Below are positions 1 to 8,396 of a stretch of 62,390 nucleotides of DNA, piece after piece; the first letter of the stretch is position 1; each line of letters begins with the position of its first letter. Made by a program: the position numbers and the translations under genes. Origin of the DNA: an uncultured Massilia sp. (lineage in GTDB: Bacteria; Pseudomonadota; Gammaproteobacteria; Burkholderiales; Burkholderiaceae); NCBI GenBank assembly GCA_946481275.1, contig CAMLMV010000038.1, positions 1 through 62,390 of the forward strand. The letters are read 5' to 3'. Under the pieces are notes generated by a model. The model searched no databases. It had not been told where the DNA came from and worked only from the letters and a program-made list of their open reading frames with translations.

Positions 1-52
1 TACTTGGCTACGAACCAAGGGGTCGTGGGTTCGATTCCTGCCAGCCGCACCA
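1..52 (+). tRNA. tRNA-Arg (ACG), 3' part only
   Basis: The window opens inside a tRNA. The anticodon stem CTTGG/CCAAG encloses the loop CTACGAA, so the anticodon is ACG, which reads arginine CGU and, after inosine modification, CGC. A T-arm with a TTCGATT loop and a 3' ACCA end (49-52) follow. The acceptor 5' strand and D-arm lie outside the window. A strong terminator follows ten bases later. Confidence 0.93.
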
Positions 53-61
53 ATTTATACG

Positions 62-91
62 AAAGGCCAGATCGCAAGATCTGGCCTTTTT
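62..91 (+). terminator. Rho-independent terminator of the tRNA gene
   Basis: A perfect 12-bp stem (62-73 with 78-89) closes a GCAA tetraloop and runs into a short T tract. It sits ten bases after the tRNA 3' end on the same strand. Confidence 0.9.
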
Positions 92-460
92 CATTGCCGC
101 GTTCCGCTCCCTCCTCCGTCAGCCGTATCCGCCGCGATCTTACCGATCGCTCAATGCCTGTCTGCAAACAAAAAATCTCAGCGGCAGATTTTCTCGCGTC
201 TTTACGTAGGAGTAAACCTACAAATACTATGCAATATGGCTCATTTCTGCCGCTCGCAGAGACCAGACATTCCATCTGCTCTATGAAGAGCGGGTTAAAA
301 CCGGATCTAGCGGGAAATAATTTATGTTCAGCATCTTTCCCTGAAGAAGCGCACACTTCGGTGATTTTCCGTGCGTTTTATCGATGATTTGCTACGATGA
401 AGTTCCCCGATTCTTGAAAACCAAGCTGCAGGACGCGGCTGTTTCTTTGCGAGGTAAGAA
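92..460. other. Long leader/promoter region before the PEP-CTERM gene
   Basis: There is no convincing gene in these 369 bases, which are clearly richer in A+T than the coding sequence around them. An inverted repeat lies at 206-221, with arms GTAGG and CCTAC separated by AGTAAA. A TACTAT element (225-230) just after it could be a -10 box. The ribosome binding site GAGGTAA lies immediately before the start at 461. This probably holds the regulated promoter of the PEP-CTERM gene. Confidence 0.45.
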
Positions 461-1012
461 ATGAAAAAATCACTGATTGCTGCTGTTGCGTTGGCCTCTG
501 CGTCGTTCGTTTCCACCGCTGCCATGGCGGCCACCGTCGGCAACACCCCGCAGGTCCTTGACCTGACCGACGGCGCCGGCTTCTTCGGCGATACGTTCGC
601 AATGGGTAACAACGGCAATACCTTTGCCGACCGCTTCACCTTCTCCGTCGAAGGCACCACCGGCTGGAACCTCGACGCCATCATCTCGTCGGTGAGCCGC
701 AGCGCCGACACCGGTCTCGACATCACAGGCGTGTCCCTGTACAGCGCCACCGGCGACGCGCTGGTCTCCTCGGGCAAATCGCTGCAGTCGGGCGACATCG
801 ACGTCTGGACGATCTCGAGCGATAACCTGGCTGCCGGCAACTACTACCTGCAAGTGAGCGGCAACCTGGTGTCGGACCAGGCCGCCAGCTTCGGTGGCGC
901 AGTGTCCCTGGCTGCCCCGGTGCCGGAACCTGAAACCTACGGCATGATGCTGGCCGGCCTCGGCGTCCTGGGCTTCCTGGCTCGCCGCCGCAAGGCAGCC
1001 AAGCCGGCGTAA
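461..1012 (+). CDS. FxDxF-type PEP-CTERM sorting-domain protein
   Basis: This is an exported protein of 183 residues. A signal peptide occupies about residues 1-23 (KK, a hydrophobic core, then AMA before ATVG). The body contains FADRFTF, which fits the F-x-D-x-F pattern of one PEP-CTERM family. The C-terminus has the full tripartite sorting signal: VPEPETYGMM, a hydrophobic helix, then the basic cluster ARRRK. Such proteins are processed by exosortase/EpsH at the inner membrane and are tied to exopolysaccharide or biofilm matrix. No exosortase gene is in the window. The start follows a GAGG ribosome binding site, and a strong terminator closes the single-gene unit. Confidence 0.9.
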   Translation: MKKSLIAAVALASASFVSTAAMAATVGNTPQVLDLTDGAGFFGDTFAMGNNGNTFADRFTFSVEGTTGWNLDAIISSVSRSADTGLDITGVSLYSATGDALVSSGKSLQSGDIDVWTISSDNLAAGNYYLQVSGNLVSDQAASFGGAVSLAAPVPEPETYGMMLAGLGVLGFLARRRKAAKPA

Positions 1013-1033
1013 CAGCCCCTTCGCATGAGTCGG

Positions 1034-1062
1034 GCGGAAGCGTTCGCGCTTCCGCTTTTTTT
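1034..1062 (+). terminator. Rho-independent terminator of the PEP-CTERM gene
   Basis: A 9-bp perfect stem GCGGAAGCG/CGCTTCCGC (1034-1042 with 1047-1055) with a TTCG tetraloop is followed by seven T residues. It lies 21 bases past the PEP-CTERM stop and overlaps the stop codon of the convergent kinase gene. There is no U tract on the other strand. Confidence 0.93.
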
Positions 1063-2953
1063 ATGTGCGCAGCTTCTTGACGATGCTGCGGTTCCCCAGG
1101 ATTTCCTCGATCTGCTCGAAGCGCACGGGCTTGACCATGTGATGGTCGAAACCGGCTTCGAACGCCAGCTGCCGGTCCTTTTCCTGCCCCCAGCCCGTGA
1201 CGGCGACCATGACGGTCATCGTGCAGCACGACAGGTCGCGGATGCCCCGCGCGAGGTCGTAGCCGGACATCTGCGGCAGGCCGATGTCGAGGAACGCGTA
1301 ATCCGGACAGAAGCGCTTGGCCGCGGCCAGCGCATCGGCGCCGTTGTGCGTGATGACGACGCTGTGCCCCATCGCCGTCAGCAGCGCGCCGATGCTGTTG
1401 ACGAAGTCGACGTTGTCGTCGGCCAGCAGGATACGGTAGGTTTCGGCACTGATGAACGACATAGGCGTCGGTTTCGCGGGCAGTTCCGGCTCGACGACGA
1501 TCGGCAGCCGCACGACGAACTGGCTGCCGTGGCCGAGGCCCGCGCTGTGCGCCTCGATGGTGCCGCCGTGCAGCTCGACCAGTTTTCTCGCCAGCGACAA
1601 CCCCACGCCCAGGCCCGCGACCGAACGCTCCAGCGTCGAATCCACCTGCACGAACATCTCGAACACGGTATCCAGCATGTCCGGCGCGATGCCGATGCCG
1701 GTGTCGGAGACGACGAGGGTCAGGGTGCGGTCGTCCACCGTCGCCTTCAGGCCCACGCGGCCGCCACGATTCGTGTATTTGGCCGCATTATTCAGGAGAT
1801 TCGACAGGATTTGCGCGAGACGCGTCGCGTCGCCGTTCAGGAACACGGGGCGGTCCGGCAGGTCGATCGTCAGCTCGTGCCCGTGCAGTTCGATGTACGG
1901 CCGCACCACTTCCAGCGCATCGTTGACGACGGCCTTCAGCTCCACGCGGCCGCTCTTGATGGTGAATTTACCGGTGTTGATGCGCGAGACGTCCAGCAGG
2001 TCGTCGACGAGGCGCACCATCTGGCGCAGCTGGCGCTCCATGATGTCGGTGGCGCGCTGGGTGGCCTGGGCGTCGCCGCTGCGCAGGCGCAGGATGTCCA
2101 GGCCCGTGCGGATCGGCGCCAGCGGATTCCTCAATTCGTGCGCCAGCGTGGCGAGGAATTCGTCCTTGCGGCGGTCGGCAAGGCGCAGCGCCTCTTCCGC
2201 CCGCTCGCGCACCTGCATCTCGTGCTCCAGGGTCGCGTTCGCCTCCTGCAGCGCGTGCGAACGGCGGCCGATCTCGGCCAGCATGTCGTTGAAGGCGGCG
2301 ACGAGCACGCCGATTTCTCCGCTGTCGTTGCCCGGGACGCGCAGCGTGAAATCGCGCCGCTGCATCACCTGGCGCGCGACGTTCGTCACGGCCGCGAGCG
2401 GACGCGTGATGGCGGCTTGCAGGCGCGACGCGACGAGGCCCGCGATCAGCAGCGCGCCCAGCATCACGCCCCCCAGGATGGCGCCATAGCTGAACAGGCG
2501 GTCGACGAGGCCGTAGCGCGAGCGCAGGTAGACCGTGCCCACCATCTCGCCGTTTTCCACGATGTTGCGGAACACGGCCACTTCCCCGCCTTCGATGCGG
2601 TAGCCGGACGGGGCCGGGTGCGCGGGAATCGGCTGGTTCGGGGCCGCCGCGTAGGTGGCGAAGCGCGTGCCGTCGCTCGTGTAGATCGCGGCCGCGAGGA
2701 TCTGCGGGCGCACGCGCAGCACGGCGAGGTTCTGGCGCGCCGTCTCCTCGTCGTTGAACGTGAGGGCCGGCGCCGTCACCCGCGCCATGATGTCGGCCTG
2801 GGTCATCAGGTCGTCCGTCCAGTAGCGCTGGAACGCGCGCAGGTCGAACAGCAGCATGGCAACGGAAGCCGCCAGTAGCGCGACGAACGTCGTCGATACC
2901 GCCATCAGAATCAGTTTGCCGCGGACCGTGCCGCCGTCGCGCACCACCATCAC
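1061..2953 (-). CDS. CHASE8-HAMP hybrid histidine kinase
   Basis: A membrane-bound hybrid kinase of 630 residues. One membrane helix lies at about 12-37 and another at about 155-178. Between them is a periplasmic domain (about 40-150) resembling CHASE8. HAMP follows (about 180-232), then HisKA with the H-box FLATLAHELRNP (His272), an HATPase domain with DTGIGIAPD and GLGVGLSLARKLVELHGG, and a C-terminal receiver (LLADDN, then FLDIGLPQMSGYD with the phospho-acceptor Asp). The start overlaps the stop of the upstream YfiR-like gene by four bases (ATGA), so the two are translationally coupled. YfiR normally controls YfiN, a cyclase that also carries CHASE8. By analogy this kinase is probably gated by its periplasmic neighbour. 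No output regulator adjoins it. Confidence 0.92.
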   Translation of the reverse strand: MMVVRDGGTVRGKLILMAVSTTFVALLAASVAMLLFDLRAFQRYWTDDLMTQADIMARVTAPALTFNDEETARQNLAVLRVRPQILAAAIYTSDGTRFATYAAAPNQPIPAHPAPSGYRIEGGEVAVFRNIVENGEMVGTVYLRSRYGLVDRLFSYGAILGGVMLGALLIAGLVASRLQAAITRPLAAVTNVARQVMQRRDFTLRVPGNDSGEIGVLVAAFNDMLAEIGRRSHALQEANATLEHEMQVRERAEEALRLADRRKDEFLATLAHELRNPLAPIRTGLDILRLRSGDAQATQRATDIMERQLRQMVRLVDDLLDVSRINTGKFTIKSGRVELKAVVNDALEVVRPYIELHGHELTIDLPDRPVFLNGDATRLAQILSNLLNNAAKYTNRGGRVGLKATVDDRTLTLVVSDTGIGIAPDMLDTVFEMFVQVDSTLERSVAGLGVGLSLARKLVELHGGTIEAHSAGLGHGSQFVVRLPIVVEPELPAKPTPMSFISAETYRILLADDNVDFVNSIGALLTAMGHSVVITHNGADALAAAKRFCPDYAFLDIGLPQMSGYDLARGIRDLSCCTMTVMVAVTGWGQEKDRQLAFEAGFDHHMVKPVRFEQIEEILGNRSIVKKLRT

Positions 2954-3567
2954 TGCGCTCCTTTCTGCACCCGGTTCGCCACCGTCAGCAGGCGGGAACT
3001 GAGTTTGATGCCATTGCGTTCCGCCGCGTCGAGCGCGACGTCGAAGCGGACGCGTTCGTCGACGATGCGGAAATTGATCACACTACCGAGCTGCAAGCCG
3101 TTGTCGCATTCGGTCACGACGAGCATGGCACCGGTCGCCTGGTGCACGATGCGCGCCACCCGCTGCGGATCGGTCCCGCCCACGAACAGCAGGTGCACGC
3201 GGGCTCCCGCGTCGCTCTCGCGCAGCTCGCGCACTTCGAGCGCGCGGTTGTTGACGGTGCGCCCGGCCACCACGCGCGCCAGCTCGACGGCGAGGTCGTC
3301 GGCGCCGATCACGCCGATCGTCAGCGGCGCCGCGGCGTCGGCGAACGCACTCGCGGGAAAATCGGTATAGCCGAGGAATTTGTACAGGAAGGCCGCCTTC
3401 ACGCGCCGCTCCAGCGGCACGCCGGGCACGGCGCTTTGCGCGCGCACGGGCGGCACCAGTCCGGCGCCGGCGCACAGCACGGCCAGCGAGGCCAGCGAGG
3501 CCAGCGCCCAGCCGGCGAAGGACCGGCGCAGGCCTCGATTCGTGGATAGCTTCAGTTGACGATGCAT
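2950..3567 (-). CDS. YfiR family periplasmic protein (DUF4154)
   Basis: A 205-residue exported protein. The chosen start (MHRQLKLSTNRG) puts the signal peptide at about residues 1-44, ending in PVRAQS; longer in-frame starts would bury it. The mature part has the YfiR hallmarks: an early helix LERRVKAAFLYKFLGYTDFP, then IGVIGADDLA, LLFVGGTD, and the C-terminal block INFRIVDERVRFDVALDAAERNGIKLSSRLL. In Pseudomonas and E. coli, YfiR represses the cyclase YfiN across the periplasm. Here it is the first gene of a two-gene operon with a CHASE8 hybrid kinase, a variation on that theme. The ribosome binding site is weak. Confidence 0.88.
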   Translation of the reverse strand: MHRQLKLSTNRGLRRSFAGWALASLASLAVLCAGAGLVPPVRAQSAVPGVPLERRVKAAFLYKFLGYTDFPASAFADAAAPLTIGVIGADDLAVELARVVAGRTVNNRALEVRELRESDAGARVHLLFVGGTDPQRVARIVHQATGAMLVVTECDNGLQLGSVINFRIVDERVRFDVALDAAERNGIKLSSRLLTVANRVQKGAQ

Positions 3568-3842
3568 CGGCCGGATGGCAAACCCTGGACTGGAAACGGT
3601 AGCAGGAAGCGCCGGGAAGGATGGCGCCCTACGGAACGGCCGGACTGTGACGCGCCATGATAGCCGGGTAAGGTCGGCAATGGCAACGCGCGCGCGGGCC
3701 GCGTCCACGAAGATGGGGCATCGCGAAAAAACGTGAACGACAGCAAGGCGTCTTTAAACATTTTGCTATCGTAGAACATTTTCTTTGGTGCACCAAGAGC
3801 GACCCGATTGAAGCGGGCACGGCTGTGTCATTTATAAAAGCA

Positions 3843-3960
3843 ATGGCGGACATCAGAAATCTAAATTGGATTTCTTTTTTGCGATGCAGCATTATGAACC
3901 TGTCTCCTCTATTCTCCTCCAAGGATAGATTCAGCCCGCTCCCGTAGCGGGCTTTTTTTT
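3843..3960 (+). ncRNA. Candidate small RNA with its own terminator
   Basis: The gap between yfiR (minus strand) and the next plus-strand gene has no ORF with coding character, yet it ends in a canonical plus-strand terminator: AGCCCGCT/AGCGGGCT (3933-3940 with 3946-3953) plus a T tract to 3960. Upstream, TTGAAG (3808-3813), 17 bases, then TTTATA (3831-3836) make a possible promoter. The predicted transcript of about 118 nt has a second hairpin, AGAAATC/GATTTCT (3855-3875), followed by Ts, and a CU-rich single-stranded stretch with TCTCCTC and TCTCCTCC, which could pair with Shine-Dalgarno sequences. The 5' end is inferred. Confidence 0.45.
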
Positions 3961-4146
3961 GCCCCAGCGCCCGGACCGGGCCACCTATGCTGTGGTGCAA
4001 TATCATTAGTGCACGATGTTGTTCTTTTACGACCAGGATGCCGGTTGTTCCGACCTCCGGCAGGGCGCGCAGTCGTGTCGCCCCCTGCTTACAATTTGGG
4101 GTACTATGCAACCTCTTTTCGTTTAGATAACAATATTTACCGCGCT

Positions 4147-4980
4147 ATGCTCCATCCCGGCAGGTCCGCACACTCTTCCAGCTCCTACGACTGGTCCGCT
4201 TCCCGGCTCGGCGAACCGCGGCAATGGCCGCAGGCATTGAGGCTGGCCGCCGACGTCATGTTCAATACGCCGCTGCCCCTGCTGCTGGTGTGGGGACGGG
4301 ACATGACGGTACTGTTCAACGACGCCTACGGCGCACTGGCCGGGCCGGCGTACGGCCGGGTCCCAGGCGGCAGCGTGCCGCCCGTGATGCCGCCCCCGCT
4401 GGCGGTGGCCGGCGACGAGCTGCAGCGCGCCTGGAGCGGCGAAGCCGCGTTCGCCCCGGACCGCAACCTCGTGTTCGCGGGCGGTCAAGGCGGCAGCGGC
4501 CACTACGACCTGTATTTCACGCCCGTGCGGACGGACGGCGAGTCCGTCGCGGGCGTCCTGTGCGCACTGGCGCCCGCCGCGCCCGTGGCGGAAGCGCCGG
4601 CCGAGTCGACCGGCCCGCTGCGCATCCTGGTGGTCGAAGACAACGTCGACTCGCAATACCTGGTGTGCGAGATGCTGCGCGCCTTCGGCCACGAGGCGGA
4701 CGGCGTCGGCCATCCGAACGATGCGCTGGCGCACCTTGCGGCCGAGCAATACGACGTGTTGTTCACGGACGTCAGCCTGCCCGGCATGTCCGGCGTCGAC
4801 CTGGCGCGCCAGGCCGTGACGCAGGCGCCGTCCATGCGGGTGATCTTTGCGTCGGGTTATGGCGACACCCTGCTGCGGCACGTGGAATTCCCCTACCTGT
4901 CGCTGCAGAAGCCCTACGAACTGGACCAGCTCCAGCAGGCCCTCGACAAGGTGGCGCAGCCGCTGCCGGTGCGCACCTGA
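4147..4980 (+). CDS. PAS-like / receiver-domain response regulator
   Basis: A 277-residue soluble protein. The N-terminal part (about 10-155) resembles the PAS-like segment at the front of many PAS hybrid kinases (YDWSASRLGEPRQWPQALR, then LLLVWGRDMTVLFNDAYGAL). The C-terminal part (about 160-270) is a receiver: ILVVEDNVDSQ with the acidic pair, FTDVSLPGMSG with phospho-acceptor Asp208, FASGYG in place of the usual T/S loop, and LQKPY with the conserved Lys. There is no output or kinase domain, so it probably works by protein-protein contact, perhaps with the large hybrid kinase downstream. The start has no clear Shine-Dalgarno site; an in-frame extension upstream is possible but lacks PAS-like sequence. 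Confidence 0.8.
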   Translation: MLHPGRSAHSSSSYDWSASRLGEPRQWPQALRLAADVMFNTPLPLLLVWGRDMTVLFNDAYGALAGPAYGRVPGGSVPPVMPPPLAVAGDELQRAWSGEAAFAPDRNLVFAGGQGGSGHYDLYFTPVRTDGESVAGVLCALAPAAPVAEAPAESTGPLRILVVEDNVDSQYLVCEMLRAFGHEADGVGHPNDALAHLAAEQYDVLFTDVSLPGMSGVDLARQAVTQAPSMRVIFASGYGDTLLRHVEFPYLSLQKPYELDQLQQALDKVAQPLPVRT

Positions 4981-5109
4981 ACGATGGCCCAAAGGTGTGC
5001 AACAAAGCGCCCGGGCTGGGCTAGAATCGATGTACGGCTCATTACGCGCCGTGGGCGGGCGTGCCCGTCCATTTTGTGCGGCTCACCAGTCGCGCGCGCA
5101 GAGCCCAGA

Positions 5110-5217
5110 ATGATGATCGATTTCGAGCCCACCGGCAGTGCACCCCGCCCCTCCGAGCTGACGGACAAGCTCGACCTGGCGCCGTCCGCGGTGATCTCGT
5201 GGGGAGGCGTACGGTGA
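5110..5217 (+). CDS. Possible 35-residue coupled upstream ORF
   Basis: A short ORF beginning MMIDFEPTGSAPRPSELTDK ends with a TGA that overlaps the GTG start of the large hybrid kinase (GTGA at 5214-5217). The kinase ribosome binding site GGGGAGG lies inside it. The four-base overlap is typical of translational coupling, and the stretch fills most of the gap after the PAS-REC gene. Its own ribosome binding site is weak, and I recognise no family. It may be a real small protein, a coupling leader, or chance. Confidence 0.3.
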   Translation: MMIDFEPTGSAPRPSELTDKLDLAPSAVISWGGVR

Positions 5218-8200
5218 ACGACGAGCGCGACGAGCTGCGGCATCCCTCCGCGCAGCCCGCTGCTGCCGCGGCCGCGCGCGAACTGCAGGAAGCGCGCGAA
5301 GCCCTGCGCGTGGCCAACGCGCGCATGGAAAACATGCTCGAGAGCCTGGTCGACGGCTTCTGCGCGGTCGACCACCACTGGCGTATCATGTACATCAACA
5401 GCCGCGCGCTGGAGATGCTCGCGCCCTTGCAAAAGACCCGTCCGAGCCTCGTCGGCCACGACCTGTGGGCCTCGTTCCCCGAGCTGCGCGGCAGCATGCT
5501 CGAGACCGTCTACCGGCGCGCCATGGTCAGCCGCGAGACGGCGATCCAGGAATTCTTCTGGCCGGCGCTGAAACGCTGGTTCGAGGTGCGCGCCCATCCG
5601 TCGCCGGACGGCCTCACCTTGTACTTCCAGGACATCAACCGGCGCAAGGCCGACCAGCAGGCCCTGCAGCAGGGCAACAGCCGCTTGCAGGTGGCGCTGG
5701 CCGCGGGCCGCCTGGGCGACTGGCGCTGGGACGCCGCCAGCGACCGCGTGATGCTGGGCGAACGCGCGGCCGCCATCTTCGGCCTGCCGGCGGAGCAGCC
5801 GCTCGCGTGGAGCGAACTGCGCGCCCGCCTCGACCCGGGCGACCGCGAGAGCGTGCGGCGTGCCGTTCTGCAAGCCTTTGCCGGCCACAGCGACCTCGAA
5901 CTGGAATGCCGCCTGCCGGGCCCGGGCGGCGAACCGCGCTGGGTGGCGCTCGTGGGCCGCGCCGATTATGCCGACCAGGCGCGCCGCGAGGGCGTGCTCG
6001 GCATGACGGGGGTCGTGCAGGACGTCACCGCCCGCCGCAGCGCCGCCGACGCCCTGCGCCAGAGCGAGGAAGTGCTGCGCGCGCTGGCCAACACGATCCC
6101 TCAGCTGGCCTGGATGGCGCAGGCCGACGGCGCCATCGTCTGGTTCAATGAACGGTGGTTCGAATACACGGGCACGACGCCGGACCAGGTCGTGGGCTGG
6201 GGCTGGCAGACGACTGTCGAGCCGACGGTCCTGCCGGCCATGCTGGAGCGCTGGAATGCCAGCCTCAAGAGTGGCAATCCGTTCGAAATGGAGTACCCCA
6301 TCCGCGGCGCGGACGGCAAGTACCGCTGGTTCCTCACGCGCGTGAATCCCGTCCGCGACCGCCACGGCAAAGTCCTGCGCTGGTTCGGCACGAACACCGA
6401 CGTCGACGAGGTCAAGCGCGCCGAGCAGGCGCTGCGCGACGAATCGCACGTCCTCGAACTGCTCAACAGCACCGGCAGCGCGCTCGCGTCCACGCGCGAC
6501 CTGCGCTCGCTGCTGCAGGCCGCGACGGACGCCGCCACCGGCATCGCCGGCGCGCGCCAGGGCGCGTTCCTGTACCACGGCCGCAACGACGGCATCGAGG
6601 CCGATGCGAACAACCTGTTCACCCTGTACACCGTGTCCGGCGGCAGTCCGGTCGGGTTCGAGGCGTTCGGCGCGGCCGGTCCCAACGGCCTGTTCGGTCC
6701 TGGCCTGCTGGACCATCCGGCGGGCGTGATCCGCTCGAGCGACGTCACGCTCGACGCACGCCTGCGCGACGGCACCCCGTTCGCGCTACCGGCCAGCCAC
6801 CCGGCCGTGCGCAGCTATCTCGCCGTGCCCGTCGTCGGCCATTCCGGCGAATTGCTCGGCACCATGTTCTTCGGGCATCCCGAGCCGGACGTGTTCAGCG
6901 AGCGAACGGAACGCATCGTGCGCGGCATCGCGGCCCAGGCCGCCGTCGCCATCGACAACGTGCGCCTGTACGAAGCCGCCCAGCGGGCCGCCGAGGAGCG
7001 CAAGGTGCTGCTCGAAAGCGAGCGCCAGGCGCGCGCCGAGGCCGAACGCACGAGCCAGATGAAGGACGAATTCCTCGCCACGCTGTCGCATGAGTTGCGC
7101 ACGCCGCTGTCGGCGATCCTCGGCTGGGCGCAAGTCCTGCGGCGCGGCAGCCGCGACCAGAACGACCTGCAGAAAGGCTTGCAGACGATCGAGCGCAACG
7201 CCCGCGCCCAGGCCCAGCTGATCGAAGACCTGCTCGACATGAGCCGCATCACGTCCGGCAAGGTCATGCTCGATATGCAGGCCGTGGCGCCCGCGAGCTT
7301 CATCGACGCGGCCATCGAGACCGTCCGCCCCGCCGCCGACGCGAAAAACATCCGCATCGACAAGCAGTACGCGGCCGACCCGGGCCTCGTCGCGGGCGAT
7401 CCGGCGCGCCTGCAGCAGGTCGTGTGGAACCTGCTGTCGAACGCGATCAAGTTCACGCCGCGCGATGGCCAGGTCAGCATCGAACTGGCCCGCAACGATG
7501 CCAGCGTCGCCATCACCGTACGCGACAACGGCGCGGGCATCCGGCCGGAATTCATCACCCACGTCTTCGAACGGTTCCGCCAGGCGGATGCCTCGATGAC
7601 GCGCCGGCACGGCGGCCTCGGCCTGGGCCTCGCCATCGTGAAACACCTGATCGAGCAGCACGGCGGCACCGTCCGCGCCGAGAGCGCCGGCGAGGGCAAG
7701 GGCGCCAGCTTCACGATCGAATTGCCGCTCGCCAAGCAGCAGCCGCCGGCGACGCGCAGCGCGCGCGCCGCGATGATCCTGCCGACGCCGGCCACGCCGG
7801 AAATGACGGTGCTCGACCTGTCCGGCGTCAACGTGCTCGTCGTCGACGACGACCGCGACGCGCGCGAACTGATCAAGCGCATCCTGAGCGATTGCGGGGC
7901 ATCCGTCCGCATCGCCGCCAGCGCGCGCGACGCCTTCGCGCTGTTCAAGGAACGCGTGCCGAACCTCCTGATCAGCGACCTGGGCATGCCGGAAGTGGAC
8001 GGCTTCGAACTGCTCGACTGGGTCCGTCACCTGGGGCGCGAGGAAGGCAGCCAGGTCCCGGCCATCGCCCTCACGGCGTTCGCCCGCTCGGAAGACCGGC
8101 TGAGCGCGCTGGAGGCGGGATTTTCGGCGCACATCTCCAAACCGGTCGAGCCGAGTGAACTAATTGCAACAGTTGCCTCCGTTGTCGGCCCCTCCGCCCC

Positions 8201-8252
8201 GCTCGTGAATCGTGCTGCCGCATCCACTGCGGGCAGAAATGGCGTAGGCTAG
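5214..8252 (+). CDS. Multi-PAS/GAF hybrid histidine kinase
   Basis: A large cytoplasmic hybrid kinase of 1012 residues. The GTG start is chosen because GGGGAGG sits six bases upstream; the in-frame sequence before it shows no domain. Order: a coiled lead-in, PAS (about 35-140, ENMLESLVDGFCAVDHHWR), a second PAS (150-270), a third PAS of the WFNERWFEYTG type (285-405), GAF (425-590, ending IAAQAAVAIDNVRLYE), HisKA with FLATLSHELRTPLSAILGW (His626), HATPase with NLLSNAIKFTPRDG, VRDNGAGI and GGLGLGLAIVKHL, then a receiver with VLVVDDDRDA and SDLGMPEVDG (Asp922). There are no membrane segments, so it senses a cytoplasmic cue or redox/light ligand. It lies between a receiver protein and a REC-GGDEF protein and may feed one of them. 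Confidence 0.93.
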   Translation: MNDERDELRHPSAQPAAAAAARELQEAREALRVANARMENMLESLVDGFCAVDHHWRIMYINSRALEMLAPLQKTRPSLVGHDLWASFPELRGSMLETVYRRAMVSRETAIQEFFWPALKRWFEVRAHPSPDGLTLYFQDINRRKADQQALQQGNSRLQVALAAGRLGDWRWDAASDRVMLGERAAAIFGLPAEQPLAWSELRARLDPGDRESVRRAVLQAFAGHSDLELECRLPGPGGEPRWVALVGRADYADQARREGVLGMTGVVQDVTARRSAADALRQSEEVLRALANTIPQLAWMAQADGAIVWFNERWFEYTGTTPDQVVGWGWQTTVEPTVLPAMLERWNASLKSGNPFEMEYPIRGADGKYRWFLTRVNPVRDRHGKVLRWFGTNTDVDEVKRAEQALRDESHVLELLNSTGSALASTRDLRSLLQAATDAATGIAGARQGAFLYHGRNDGIEADANNLFTLYTVSGGSPVGFEAFGAAGPNGLFGPGLLDHPAGVIRSSDVTLDARLRDGTPFALPASHPAVRSYLAVPVVGHSGELLGTMFFGHPEPDVFSERTERIVRGIAAQAAVAIDNVRLYEAAQRAAEERKVLLESERQARAEAERTSQMKDEFLATLSHELRTPLSAILGWAQVLRRGSRDQNDLQKGLQTIERNARAQAQLIEDLLDMSRITSGKVMLDMQAVAPASFIDAAIETVRPAADAKNIRIDKQYAADPGLVAGDPARLQQVVWNLLSNAIKFTPRDGQVSIELARNDASVAITVRDNGAGIRPEFITHVFERFRQADASMTRRHGGLGLGLAIVKHLIEQHGGTVRAESAGEGKGASFTIELPLAKQQPPATRSARAAMILPTPATPEMTVLDLSGVNVLVVDDDRDARELIKRILSDCGASVRIAASARDAFALFKERVPNLLISDLGMPEVDGFELLDWVRHLGREEGSQVPAIALTAFARSEDRLSALEAGFSAHISKPVEPSELIATVASVVGPSAPLVNRAAASTAGRNGVG

Positions 8253-8396
8253 TAGGGACTCGAGTAATTCGAAAGATGTTCCTACCCAAGGACGCGGCGC
8301 TGTCCTACAAGAAATTCTCGGCGTTTTGCTAGACTATGAAATGTTGGTATTAGTTAAGGAACAAATAATACCGGCCTTGATTTGACGAGAGTACGC

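Noticed and set aside
237..250. Possible sigma-54 promoter (TGGC ... TGC) before the PEP-CTERM gene
   Set aside because: The distance between the GG and GC elements is one base short of the strict sigma-54 spacing, and no activator site could be recognised.
1025..2878. 617-codon plus-strand open frame opposite the CHASE8 kinase
   Set aside because: Its translation is Arg/His/Asp-rich without domains and mirrors the kinase codons on the other strand; it is a GC-rich antisense shadow.
4914..6716. 600-codon minus-strand open frame opposite the large hybrid kinase
   Set aside because: No domain signal, composition typical of antisense frames in high-GC DNA, and the kinase on the other strand has complete motifs.
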